A DNA stretch of 52,136 nucleotides from Streptomyces humicola (GTDB lineage: Bacteria > Actinomycetota > Actinomycetes > Streptomycetales > Streptomycetaceae), in assembly GCF_024436035.1 (NCBI RefSeq), contig NZ_JANFNG010000041.1, forward strand, positions 1 to 52,136, given 5' to 3'. Position 1 is the first letter of the stretch. Each line of letters opens with the position of its first letter. A program made the position numbers and the translations under genes. The notes beneath the pieces are model-generated. The model was not told where the DNA came from and ran no database searches. It saw nothing but the letters and a program-made list of their open reading frames with translations. Positions 27,417 through 35,420 of this stretch are shown here, piece after piece.

Positions 27417-28046
27417 TCAGCCGTCCAGCCAGTGGAGGCGGCCGAGGTGGATGAGGCGCAGCTGCCTGCGTGCGGTGCGCGCGATGCGCTCCTCGGACTC
27501 AGGGTCGTCGGGAGAGGCTTCGAGGAAGGATGTCGCGATCAGCACCATCTGGTTGACGTAGAGGCCGGCGAGCATCCTGATGTCCTCCTGCGACCAGCCC
27601 TCGGACTCCGGCTGGGCGGACAAATCGCTGGCGAGCTCCTCGGCGAACTTGTCGAGTTCGGCGGCGATGGCCTCGCGCACCTGCTGCATACCGCCGTGGC
27701 GTTCGCGGGCGATGAAGCGGAAATGGGCACGGTGTTCGCGGACGTAGCGTGCGATCACGGCGACCGTGCCGTCGATTACCTCGTCCGATTTCGCCTGCTC
27801 ACCGCGGATGGCACGAACCATGGCGTGCAGGCTGCCGAAGGACTCCGAGACGAGAGCGACGCCGAGATCGCTCATGTCGCGGAAGTGACGGTAGAAGCCG
27901 GCGGGCGCGACGCCCACCTCGCGGGTGATCTCGCGCAGGCCGAGGCTGCTCAGGCTCTGGTGTTCGAGCAGCCTCAGACCTGCGTCGAGGAGCGCCTGAC
28001 GAGTGCGTTGCTTCTGGGCCTGGCGGGCCCCGGCGATGTGACTCAC
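27417..28046 (-). CDS. TetR-family regulator, FabR-like
   Basis: GTG 28046 gives 209 residues starting SHIAGARQAQKQRTRQALLDAGLRLL; upstream in-frame starts would add sequence unlike the family. The helix-turn-helix is LGLREITREVGVAPAGFYRHFRD. The C-terminal domain (LGVALVSESFGSLHAMVRAIR, then REHRAHFRFIARERHGG) resembles the FabR branch of TetR proteins, whose founding member represses unsaturated fatty-acid genes. A long inverted repeat at 28101-28130 separates it from two small membrane-protein genes. That it controls lipid metabolism is only a family-based guess. Confidence 0.8.
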   Translation of the reverse strand: MSHIAGARQAQKQRTRQALLDAGLRLLEHQSLSSLGLREITREVGVAPAGFYRHFRDMSDLGVALVSESFGSLHAMVRAIRGEQAKSDEVIDGTVAVIARYVREHRAHFRFIARERHGGMQQVREAIAAELDKFAEELASDLSAQPESEGWSQEDIRMLAGLYVNQMVLIATSFLEASPDDPESEERIARTARRQLRLIHLGRLHWLDG

Positions 28047-28100
28047 ATCATCCAGTAAACAGTCGTTCGCCCAACCGCGCCAGAGTAGAGTGGAGATGTC

Positions 28101-28130
28101 AGTGAACAACTGTCACCACAATTGTTCACT
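28101..28130. promoter_or_regulatory. Inverted repeat AGTGAACAACTG-N6-CAATTGTTCACT
   Basis: Two 12-bp arms with one mismatch are separated by six bases, and lie between the FabR-like TetR gene (start 28046) and the small membrane protein at 28174. Size and place fit the operator of the TetR, acting in both directions. Confidence 0.65.
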
Positions 28131-28173
28131 CAAACGTAACGTCACGGAACTCCGCCGCCCCGAAAGGCCTGTC

Positions 28174-28329
28174 ATGGCTCTGCTGATGCTCGTCATCGCC
28201 CTGGGGACCCTGTTCGGCGCCGCCGCGTACGCGCCGGCCCCCGTCTTCGTGGCCGCCGTCGCCTTCATCGGCGGCTGGCTCGTCCTCTTCGCCGCCCGCG
28301 AGCGCATCGCCCGCGCCCGCAACAGGTAA
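28174..28329 (+). CDS. Small two-helix membrane protein
   Basis: ATG 28174, after AAAGG, encodes 51 residues: two hydrophobic helices (ALLMLVIALGTLFGAAAYA and VFVAAVAFIGGWLVLFA) and a basic tail RERIARARNR that should face the cytoplasm. No family is recognised. It is the first gene after the inverted repeat at 28101-28130 and probably forms a unit with the DUF4190-like gene 37 bp on. Confidence 0.55.
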   Translation: MALLMLVIALGTLFGAAAYAPAPVFVAAVAFIGGWLVLFAARERIARARNR

Positions 28330-28366
28330 TCCCCTCCCCATTCCTCCGTCCACCGGGAAGCCGATC

Positions 28367-28642
28367 ATGGAAACCGTCGCCCCTGCCACGGCAGCGACCA
28401 CAGCACGCTCGGATGCCGACGGCACCGCCGTCGCGTCGTTCGTTCTGGGGCTGCTCGGCACCTTCGTCCTCAACGCGGTCCTCGGGCCGCTCGCCATCAT
28501 CCTCGCCACCGTCGCCCTCGTCCGCGGCACGCGGCGGCGCGCCCGCGCACTACTCGGCCTCATCCTGGGCGTCGCCGACATCGCCATCCTGGCCGCGCTC
28601 ATCACCACCCACCACGCGATCAGCTGGCAGCCCGGCTTCTGA
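28367..28642 (+). CDS. DUF4190-like membrane protein
   Basis: The 91-residue protein has a polar Ala/Thr/Asp-rich N-terminus and two hydrophobic segments (VASFVLGLLGTFVLNAVLGP with LAIILATVALVRG, then LLGLILGVADIAILAALI). The order polar head, A-x-x-S-x-x-LG-x-LG and then a G-x-x-LGI-x-x-x helix is that of the DUF4190 family of actinobacterial membrane proteins, whose function is unknown. ATG 28367 is preceded by GGGAAG. Confidence 0.6.
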   Translation: METVAPATAATTARSDADGTAVASFVLGLLGTFVLNAVLGPLAIILATVALVRGTRRRARALLGLILGVADIAILAALITTHHAISWQPGF

Positions 28643-28769
28643 GCCCCGCGCGCTCCCGCGACTGCCGTGCCGGGAATTGTCGGTGCCCGCCGCTAGCATC
28701 GGATTGTGAATATCTCGATCGCACGTTCGAGTTCGGACGGCGGGCACGGCCAGTGCGGCGGGCCCGGCA

Positions 28770-30560
28770 GTGCCTGAGCGGATCGCCGCGGTGCCCGACC
28801 CTGTCGGCCCGGGCGGACGGCTGCAGCGGCTGGCCGAGGACGGCACACCGCTGGGGGACCCCGAGGCCGTCAGCGATCTCGCCTCGGCCGTCGCCGCCCG
28901 CGAAACGCGGCCGGCCGGGACGCCCCCGCGCTGGGTGTGGGCGTCGACCGACGCCTGCTACCCGGGGCTGCTGGAGCGTCGGCCGACACGCCCGTCCCGC
29001 TGCCACGACGTCAAGCTCGTCGAGTCCCTGCTCCTCGGGTACGAGGAGCGCCACCGGCAACCGCGTTCCCTGGGCGCCGCCTGGGCGCGGCTGCGCGGGG
29101 TGACCGAGCCGGACGATCTGCCGGAACCCGGCGAGGGCGCCGCTGCCGGCCTGCCCGTGCTCTTCGCCGCCGACCGCCACCGACTGCCACCCGGCGCCGA
29201 TGCGTTGGAGGTGCTCGTCGCCGTCCACCGCGAACAGCAGCGGCGCATCGCCTCCGTGGCGCATCCGGAGCGGATGCGCCTGCTGTGCGCGGCGGAGTCC
29301 GCGGGCGCCCTCGCCGCCGTGGAGATGTCCCACGACGGGCTGCCCTGGAGCGCCGCCGTCCATGACGAGCTGCTGACGGGGCTGCTCGGTCCGCGGCCGT
29401 CGGGCGGGGCGCGGCCCAAGCTGCTCGCCGAGCTGGCGGCCCGCTTTCAGGAGGCGATCGGCAGTCCCGTCAACCCCGACTCCCCCGCCCAGGTGCTGCC
29501 CGCCTTCGCCCGTGCCGGCGTTCCGCTTCCCTCGACCCGGTCGTGGGTGCTGCGCGAGTCGAACCATCCGGCGGCCGAGCTGTTGCTGCGCTACAAGGAG
29601 CTCTCGCGCATCCACGCCGCGCACGGCTGGGCCTGGCGCGAACAGTGGGTGCGCGACGGCCGGTTCCGTCCGGAGTACGTGGTCGGCGGGGTGGTCTCGG
29701 GGCGCTGGGCGACGCGCGGCGGCGGTGCGCTGCAGATTCCGCGACTGCTGCGTTCGGCCGTCGTCGCCGACCCCGGCTGCCGTCTGGTCGTCGCCGACGC
29801 CGGGCAGTTGGAGCCGCGGGTGCTCGCCGCGATGTCGGGTGATCAGGGGCTGGCCAGGGCTGCGGCCGAGGGCGATCTGTACGCGGCGCTGGCGCGTTCG
29901 GCGTTCGACGGGGACCGCGGGCGGGCGAAGATCGCACTGCTTGCTGCGATGTACGGGCAGACGCGCGGCGAAGGCGGACAGCTCGTCGCGGTGCTGAGGC
30001 GCCGCTATCCCGATGCGATGGAGCTGGTCGAGAGCGCTGCGCGGACCGGGGAGGCGGGCGGCGTCGTCCGCTCGCGGCTCGGCCGGACGTCACCGCGGCC
30101 CGGACCGCGGTGGCAGCAGGCCGACGGCGACGAAGACGGCTTCGGCGAGGGCGCCGGTGCGGGTACGCGGGACGAGCAGCGCGCGGCCCGCTCGTGGGGC
30201 CGGTTCACCCGCAACTTCGTCATCCAGGCGAGCGCCGCCGACTGGGCGCTCGCGATGCTCGCCGCGCTGCGCCGCCGCCTCGCCGACCTCGGTGAGGGGC
30301 GCGAGGGGCACCGCGCACAGCTGGTGTTCTTCCAGCACGACGAGATCATCGTGCACGCGCCCGCCGAGCTGTCGGCCGCCGCCGCACATGCCGTCGGGGA
30401 CGCCGCCGAGGAGGCCCGGCGGCTGGTCTTCGGTGCGACGCCGGTGCCGTTCCCGCTGGATACGCACGTGGTGGAGTGCTACGCCGACGCGAAACCGGGC
30501 GCGTCGGGCGGGCCGTCGGGCGTGGGGCCTTCCACCGTGACGTCGGCGACGTTGTCGTAG
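28770..30560 (+). CDS. Family-A DNA polymerase (PolA-like) with divergent exonuclease region
   Basis: The 596-residue protein resembles the actinobacterial 'bifunctional 3'-5' exonuclease/DNA polymerase' that exists beside true PolA. Motif A is VVADAGQLEPRVLAAMSGD, with the first catalytic Asp kept but YSQIE changed to AGQLE. Motif B is RGRAKIALLAAMYGQ. Motif C is FQHDEIIVHAP, with HDE intact. So polymerisation chemistry seems possible. The N-terminal exonuclease-like part lacks a clear D-x-E, so proofreading is doubtful, and there is no 5'-nuclease domain. GTG 28770 is the only reasonable start. The C-terminal 25 or so residues extend 82 bp into the opposing DUF427 gene. Confidence 0.8.
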   Translation: MPERIAAVPDPVGPGGRLQRLAEDGTPLGDPEAVSDLASAVAARETRPAGTPPRWVWASTDACYPGLLERRPTRPSRCHDVKLVESLLLGYEERHRQPRSLGAAWARLRGVTEPDDLPEPGEGAAAGLPVLFAADRHRLPPGADALEVLVAVHREQQRRIASVAHPERMRLLCAAESAGALAAVEMSHDGLPWSAAVHDELLTGLLGPRPSGGARPKLLAELAARFQEAIGSPVNPDSPAQVLPAFARAGVPLPSTRSWVLRESNHPAAELLLRYKELSRIHAAHGWAWREQWVRDGRFRPEYVVGGVVSGRWATRGGGALQIPRLLRSAVVADPGCRLVVADAGQLEPRVLAAMSGDQGLARAAAEGDLYAALARSAFDGDRGRAKIALLAAMYGQTRGEGGQLVAVLRRRYPDAMELVESAARTGEAGGVVRSRLGRTSPRPGPRWQQADGDEDGFGEGAGAGTRDEQRAARSWGRFTRNFVIQASAADWALAMLAALRRRLADLGEGREGHRAQLVFFQHDEIIVHAPAELSAAAAHAVGDAAEEARRLVFGATPVPFPLDTHVVECYADAKPGASGGPSGVGPSTVTSATLS

Positions 30561-30922
30561 AACGACAGGTGGCCCTTGATCTGCGCGACGTCCGGCAGCG
30601 GATCCGGATAGGACCAGACCACGTCGGAGCGCCGCACGGCCTCGGCGGCGCCCTGCTCGGCGGCGCCGTCGCCGAGATACGTCCAGTAGGAGGCCACGCC
30701 CTTGTAGGGGCAGGTGGTGTGCGTCTCGGTGGGCTCGAAAACGGCCAGGTCGACGTCCTCCGGAGGCAGGTAGTAGCGCACGGGCAGGCCCGTTTCGTAG
30801 ACGAGTACCGGGCGTCGGGAGTCGGCGACCACCCGGCCGTCGATCTCGACGGTGACGTGCTGGGAGCCGGCCACCGCGATGACGCGGTGGCCCGGTTCTC
30901 GCTTCTCCATGACGATCTCCAC
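30479..30922 (-). CDS. DUF427 domain protein
   Basis: The 147-residue protein shows the DUF427 pattern: VTVEIDGRVVADSRRPVLVYETGLPVRYYLP, then TTCPYKGVASYWTY with the conserved CPYKG, then VVWSYPDPLPDVAQIKGHLSFYDNV. Members are small beta-sandwich proteins of unknown role. GTG 30922 and ATG 30910 both have plausible ribosome binding sites. The last 15 residues (EGPTPDGPPDAPGFASA) lie beyond the family core and are antisense to the end of the polymerase gene. Confidence 0.85.
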   Translation of the reverse strand: MEIVMEKREPGHRVIAVAGSQHVTVEIDGRVVADSRRPVLVYETGLPVRYYLPPEDVDLAVFEPTETHTTCPYKGVASYWTYLGDGAAEQGAAEAVRRSDVVWSYPDPLPDVAQIKGHLSFYDNVADVTVEGPTPDGPPDAPGFASA

Positions 30923-30948
30923 CGTGCTCCTGTTTCTCGTCCGGCATG

Positions 30949-31830
30949 TCAGGTGGCGTCGCGTTCGGCGGCCGCGAGGATCTCCACGACGCGCTGTCCG
31001 AAGCGTACGTCGCAGGTGTGAGGCTCCCCGGTGCGCGCCGCGGTGATCAGTGCGTCCACGGCCCGGCCGAACGCGGCGGTCTGGGTGTCGCCGCCGGCGC
31101 GCGGTGGAAGCGTCGTGACGCCGCTGTCGCCCCGCAGCTCCACGCCGACCCCGGCCGCGGCGGGCGGTGCGGTGAGGCTGAGCGTCGACGTACTGGACGC
31201 GCCGTCCGCATGGCGCAACGCCAGGTGCACGGTGTCGCCGGGCCCGTGGACCGCGTGCACGTCGACGGCGTCACCGAGAATCGGCAGCAGCACCGACAGC
31301 GCGTGCGGCCCCACGTCCCACAGGGCGCCCTTCTCGCGCCGCCAGGGCGATGCGGCGTAGGGGCTGGTCCCGCTGGTGAAGACCGACGCCACCCAGTCGG
31401 CCCGAGCCGTGAACCAGCCGCCCGCGGCGGCCTGTTCGGCAATCCATGGCCGTGTCGCGGCGCCGAACCGCATGGTGAAGAAGACGACGGAGGCGACGGC
31501 GTTGTCGGCGGCGGCATCGGCCACCCGCCGTGCGTCCTCCACGGTCACCGCGAGCGGCTTGTCCAGCAGCAGGTGGCGTCCCGCCTCGGCGGCCCGCACG
31601 GCGAAAGGTGCCTGCACGGCCGGGGGCAGCGCAATGGCGACGGCGTCGCAGTCCTTGATCAGGGCGTCGGGATCGTCGTAAGCGCGAACGGCGCACGCCT
31701 CGGCGAGCGCGGCCGCCGCTTCGGGCCTGCGTCCCCACACACCGGTGAAGTCCACATCCGGATGCGCGTTCAACGCCGGTGCATGAGTGCTGCGCGCCCA
31801 CGGCCCCGTCCCCAGCAGCCCTATCCGCAT
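30949..31830 (-). CDS. Gfo/Idh/MocA-family oxidoreductase
   Basis: The 293-residue protein has an N-terminal NAD(P)-binding Rossmann domain (IGLLGTGPWARSTHAPAL, glycine motif at residues 7-10) and the family's LLLDKPLAVTVEDARRV segment with its catalytic-site lysine (EKP normally, DKP here). The C-terminal alpha/beta domain contains WRREKGALWDVGPHALSVLL, whose Asp and His complete the site. Such enzymes oxidise or reduce sugars and related polyols. GACGAGGACG precedes ATG 31830. It is 49 bp downstream of the quinone-reductase-like gene and probably cotranscribed with it. Confidence 0.85.
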   Translation of the reverse strand: MRIGLLGTGPWARSTHAPALNAHPDVDFTGVWGRRPEAAAALAEACAVRAYDDPDALIKDCDAVAIALPPAVQAPFAVRAAEAGRHLLLDKPLAVTVEDARRVADAAADNAVASVVFFTMRFGAATRPWIAEQAAAGGWFTARADWVASVFTSGTSPYAASPWRREKGALWDVGPHALSVLLPILGDAVDVHAVHGPGDTVHLALRHADGASSTSTLSLTAPPAAAGVGVELRGDSGVTTLPPRAGGDTQTAAFGRAVDALITAARTGEPHTCDVRFGQRVVEILAAAERDAT

Positions 31831-31879
31831 CGTCGTCCTCGTCCTGTCGTCGATCCGTCCGTGATCAATCCGTCCGTCA

Positions 31880-32905
31880 TCAGTCCGCAGACACCTCGAC
31901 CAGCACCTTACCCACGGCGTTTCCCTCGACGGCGGCGTGCGCGTCCGCGGTTTTGTCCAACGGGTAGCGGTGCAGCGGGAGTCCCGCCTCCTCGCCGACC
32001 CGCAGCGCACCGTCGGCGACGGCCGCCGAGACATCGGCGACGGCGTGGGCGAGCGCCTCCTCGGGCACGGTGTACAGCAGCACGCCCTGCCAGCGGAGGT
32101 TTGGCGACATGGAGGCGCGGACCGGCAGCGTGACGGTGTCCCCGCCGTTGTTGGCGTAGAAGGCGACCACGGCGTTGGGCGCGGCGACCGCCACGTCCAG
32201 CCCGGCGTTGACGGCCGGCGAGACCTCCACGACGATCCCGACGCCGTCCGGAGCGACCGCGCGGATCTGCTGTGCGGCGTCCTGGTCACGGTAATTGACG
32301 ACGTGGTGGGCGCCCGCGGCTTTGGCAAGCGCCGCCTTGCGGGGCCCGCTCACCGTCGCGACGACCGTGGCACCGGCCCAGCGCGCGAGCTGGATCGCGG
32401 CGTTGCCCACGGCGCCCGCTCCCCCGGCGACCAGCACGGTGCGTCCGTCGAGGGCACCGGGTGCGAGCCTGGCCGGTCCGCCGTCGGCGACGGTCAGGCA
32501 GCGGTGCGCGGTCAGCGCGGGGACGCCGAGGGCCGCGCCGAGCTCGTAGGAGGCGTTGTCGGGCAGAGCGACCGCGTGCCGCTCCGGAAGCACGACGTAC
32601 TCCTGCGCGGTCCCGCCATTGGGTCGGCCGTGGGCGGCGAGCCAGAGCCACACCCGCTCCCCGACCCGCGCCGGGTCCACGCCCTCACCGACGGCGTCGA
32701 CGACCCCGGAACCGTCCTGGTTGGGCACCTGCTCGACCTGCTCACCGGTGGCGGTGAGCCCCCGCCGCGTCTTCCAGTCCGTCGGGTTCACCCCCGACAC
32801 CCGTACCCGGACGCGTACCTCCCCGGGTCCCGGCTCCGGAACCGGCCGCTCGGCCAGCGTCAGAACATCGGTGCCGCCATGCTGCGTGTACACGATCGCC
32901 TTCAT
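31880..32905 (-). CDS. Zinc-type / quinone-reductase-like medium-chain dehydrogenase
   Basis: ATG 32905 gives 341 residues that begin KAIVYTQHGGTDVLTLAERP, the usual start of NADPH:quinone oxidoreductases. GROES-like domain: VSGVNPTDWKTRRG. Rossmann domain: VLVAGGAGAVGNAAIQLARWAGATVVATV with AxxGxxG at about residues 160-166. Structural zinc cysteines are absent, as in the QOR branch. A TTG at 32917 would add four residues but is unlikely. The substrate is probably a quinone or enone. Confidence 0.85.
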   Translation of the reverse strand: MKAIVYTQHGGTDVLTLAERPVPEPGPGEVRVRVRVSGVNPTDWKTRRGLTATGEQVEQVPNQDGSGVVDAVGEGVDPARVGERVWLWLAAHGRPNGGTAQEYVVLPERHAVALPDNASYELGAALGVPALTAHRCLTVADGGPARLAPGALDGRTVLVAGGAGAVGNAAIQLARWAGATVVATVSGPRKAALAKAAGAHHVVNYRDQDAAQQIRAVAPDGVGIVVEVSPAVNAGLDVAVAAPNAVVAFYANNGGDTVTLPVRASMSPNLRWQGVLLYTVPEEALAHAVADVSAAVADGALRVGEEAGLPLHRYPLDKTADAHAAVEGNAVGKVLVEVSAD

Positions 32906-32987
32906 GTTCCGGTACAAGGCGTGGGCGCCGCGATTTCTTCCCGCCCGGCTCCCCTTCCCCCTGAGTCACCCCCACACGGACCGAACC

Positions 32988-33024
32988 TGGTCTAGACCTT
33001 GACAGCTCAGGTGGTCTAGGCCAC
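32988..33024. promoter_or_regulatory. Chitinase promoter with two DasR-like boxes
   Basis: TGGTCTAGACC (32988-32998) and GTGGTCTAGGCCAC (33011-33024) place their CTAG cores 24 bp apart, flanking TTGACA (32999-33004) as a -35. They match the direct-repeat element known upstream of Streptomyces chitinase genes and the dre consensus of DasR, the GlcNAc-responsive repressor. Induction by chitin breakdown products is the expected behaviour. Confidence 0.75.
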
Positions 33025-33104
33025 ATTGCCCGTACCCGGGCGGTCACTCCCGTGCCGCCCCGCATCAACCTGCGTATCAACCCTGCATTGAACGAGGTGG
33101 ACGG

Positions 33105-34331
33105 ATGCGAAGATTAACGTCAATTCTCCCCGCGGCGGCCGCCAGTGCCGTCCTGGCGGCCGGTGCCCTGCTCGCGGCCGCGAACACCGGCCACGCCGCC
33201 ACGACCGCCGCACTCGGTTCCAACTGGTACGGCTCGGCACCGTACTACTACACGCTCGACTCCAGCGCACCCGACCTCGGCCAGGTGATGTCGGCGACCG
33301 GGCAGAAGGCCTTCGAGCTGGCCTTCATCCTGGCCCCGAGCGGCGGCGGCTGCACCCCCACCTGGGACGGCACCGATCCGGTCTCCTCCGACACCCAGGT
33401 CGCCTCCGTCATCAATGAGGTCCGCGCCGGCGGCGGCGACGTGTCGGTCTCGGCGGGCGGTTACAACGGCACCAAGCTCGGCCAGGAGTGCGGCACCCCC
33501 GCGGCCACGGCCGCCGCCTACCAGCAGGTGATCAGCGCCTACGGCCTGCACGCCATCGACTTCGACCTCGAAGAGCCCGAGATCGAGAACTCCACCGCCA
33601 TCAGCAACGAGCTCGGTGCGGCCCAGATCCTGCAACAGAACAACCCGGGCCTGTATGTGTCGGTGACGATCCCGTCCACGACCACCGGCGCCAACTGGTT
33701 CGGTCAGCAGCTGCTGAACAACGCCAAGAGCCTCGGGTTCACGCCCGACAACTTCTCGCTCATGCCGTTCGACGGCGGATTCTCCGGTGCGTCCAGCCAG
33801 ATCACCGCGCTGCAGGACTTCAACTCGCAGTTGGTGAGCACCTTCGGCTGGTCGTCCGCGACCGCGTACGCGCACGAGGGGATCTCGTCGATGAACGGCC
33901 GCACCGACAGCGGCGAGTACTTCTACCAGTCGGACTTCCAGACGGTGCTGAACTTCGCCGAGTCCAACGGCATGTCGCGCTACACGTTCTGGTCCGTCAA
34001 CCGGGACCGCGAGTGCAACCCGCCCGACAACAACGGGAACACGTCGAGCGAGTGCAGCAGCGTGACGCAGAACGCGTACGACTTCACCAAGTACACCGCC
34101 CAGTTCGCCGGCGCGACCCCGCCGACCGGCTCACCGACACCGACACCGACACCCACCCCGACCCCCACACCGACCGGCACCTGCGCGGCGGCGTGGAACT
34201 CCTCGACCGCCTACACCTCGGGCCAGAAGGTCTCCTACAACGGCGACAACTGGACCGCCAACCAGTGGAACGAGGACGAAGTCCCCGGCGGCTCCTCCGG
34301 CGCGTGGAACAACGACGGCGCGTGCAGCTGA
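33105..34331 (+). CDS. Secreted GH18 chitinase with C-terminal chitin-binding module
   Basis: The 408-residue precursor starts with a signal peptide (about 32 residues, cleavage after GHA). The GH18 domain follows; IDFDLEE at 151-157 is the catalytic DxxDxDxE-type motif with Glu156 as general acid, and SLMPFDGG and YTFWSVNRDRECN are family landmarks. A Thr-Pro linker near residues 345-363 leads to a CBM5/12-like module (AAWNSSTAYTSGQKVSYNG, with exposed Trp in NWTANQWNEDE). It hydrolyses chitin outside the cell. DasR-like boxes upstream and a hairpin terminator downstream frame it as a single-gene unit. Confidence 0.93.
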   Translation: MRRLTSILPAAAASAVLAAGALLAAANTGHAATTAALGSNWYGSAPYYYTLDSSAPDLGQVMSATGQKAFELAFILAPSGGGCTPTWDGTDPVSSDTQVASVINEVRAGGGDVSVSAGGYNGTKLGQECGTPAATAAAYQQVISAYGLHAIDFDLEEPEIENSTAISNELGAAQILQQNNPGLYVSVTIPSTTTGANWFGQQLLNNAKSLGFTPDNFSLMPFDGGFSGASSQITALQDFNSQLVSTFGWSSATAYAHEGISSMNGRTDSGEYFYQSDFQTVLNFAESNGMSRYTFWSVNRDRECNPPDNNGNTSSECSSVTQNAYDFTKYTAQFAGATPPTGSPTPTPTPTPTPTPTGTCAAAWNSSTAYTSGQKVSYNGDNWTANQWNEDEVPGGSSGAWNNDGACS

Positions 34332-34336
34332 GCCGG

Positions 34337-34368
34337 CGGATCTGCGGCGAGAAATCGCCGCAGATCCG
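34337..34368. terminator. Terminator hairpin after the chitinase
   Basis: A perfect 14-bp stem (CGGATCTGCGGCGA and its complement) closes on a GAAA tetraloop five bases after the chitinase stop. There is no T run, as is usual in high-GC actinobacteria. Confidence 0.8.
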
Positions 34369-34564
34369 TGAGGACTTGACCTGCACATCCTGCAGGACAG
34401 CTCGTAGCGAGGCCGGCTTCCGCGCCGGCCGTACCGGTTCGGCCACGCTGACCGCGACGCGCGCCAGCTGCGGTGAGGCGCTCGCGTGCACGCCGGCCGC
34501 CCGCGCCTTCACCGTCACCGACCGGTGAGACCGCGCGCGGTCAACGCGAGCCGAGCCGTGCGCG
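34369..34564. other. Intergenic region with a second hairpin
   Basis: About 195 bases with no recognised gene. GGCCGGC-TTCCGC-GCCGGCC at 34411-34430 forms a 7-bp hairpin that may terminate the convergent ArsR gene. A plus-strand frame ending at 34528 is open but resembles nothing known. Confidence 0.4.
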
Positions 34565-34885
34565 TCAGCGGTCGTCCCGCAGCGCCAGCGCCAGCAGACC
34601 CGGGAAACGCGCTTCGAACTCCTCGCGCCGCAGGCGGTTGACGCGCCTGGCGCCCACGTCCCTCTGCTCGATCAGCCCGGCCCGTCGCAACACCGTGAAG
34701 TGGTGGCTGAGCGCCGCCTTGCCCACCGGCACGTCGAAGCTGCCGCAGGCGCGCGTCCACTCCGGCGACCCGGCGAGCTCGCGGACCAGCTGGAGGCGGA
34801 CGGGGTCCGCAAGGGCCGCAAACGCGGTCACGACGGGGACGTCGTCGGGATGGGTGTGTTCGGGTGCGGGCCGGTGGCTGCTCAC
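34565..34885 (-). CDS. ArsR-family helix-turn-helix regulator
   Basis: GTG 34885, preceded by GGGAGAAG, gives 106 residues. The winged helix is clear: TAFAALADPVRLQLVREL, the recognition region VGKAALSHHFTVLRRAGLIEQRDVGARRVNRL and a wing rich in Arg. It lacks the metal-binding CxC of ArsR/CadC sensors, so it is one of the non-metal members. It is divergent from a decayed quinone oxidoreductase gene, which was probably its target. Confidence 0.82.
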   Translation of the reverse strand: MSSHRPAPEHTHPDDVPVVTAFAALADPVRLQLVRELAGSPEWTRACGSFDVPVGKAALSHHFTVLRRAGLIEQRDVGARRVNRLRREEFEARFPGLLALALRDDR

Positions 34886-34993
34886 GACGCTTCTCCCTGC
34901 TCCCCTTGCCCAGTGTTCGATGAAATGCTTCCACTCACGGTGTTCACTTTGCATCAAACACTGTAGTCGAACGCTCCAGCTGAGGGGACCGGC

Positions 34994-35396
34994 ATACGCG
35001 CGACTCGTGATCGAGGAGTTCGGCGGGCCCGACGTGCTCCGCCTGGCGGAGACCGGGACACCGGAGCCCAAGGCGGGCGAGGACACCATCGACGTCGCCT
35101 ACGCCGGCGTCAACTTCGCCGACATCAAGTCCCGCAGCACGGGATACCAGGTGCCGGGACTGCCGTTCACCCCCGGCCTGGAGGTCTCGGGCCGGACCCG
35201 CGCCGTGGGCGAGGGCGTCACCGGCCTGAGTACGGGCCAGGCGGTGACCGCGTTCACGGACGGCGGGGGTTACGCCGAGGTCGTCGCCGCCCCGGCGGTC
35301 ACCGTCTTCCCGCTGGCGGACGCCGCGGCGGCGCACCGCCGCGTGGAGTCCCGCACGACCACCGGCAAGCGGCTGCTGAGCGTCATGCCCGAGTGA
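34994..35396 (+). pseudogene. Quinone oxidoreductase gene with lost start and internal deletion
   Basis: The frame from about 35007 reads VIEEFGGPDVLRLAETGTPE, VAYAGVNFADIKSRSTGYQV, VSGRTRAVGEGVTGLSTGQA and then passes directly from VVAAPAVTVFPLA to DAAAAHRRVESRTTTGKRLL. In intact quinone oxidoreductases these two ends are separated by the whole NADPH-binding domain, about 190 residues. At the 5' end, ATACGCGCGACTCGTG looks like an ancestral ATG-CGC-GCG-CTC-GTG start with ATG changed to ATA and one A inserted. The product cannot bind cofactor normally. Confidence 0.7.
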
Positions 35397-35420
35397 CGTT
35401 CTGCGGTACGGTTCCGGGCT

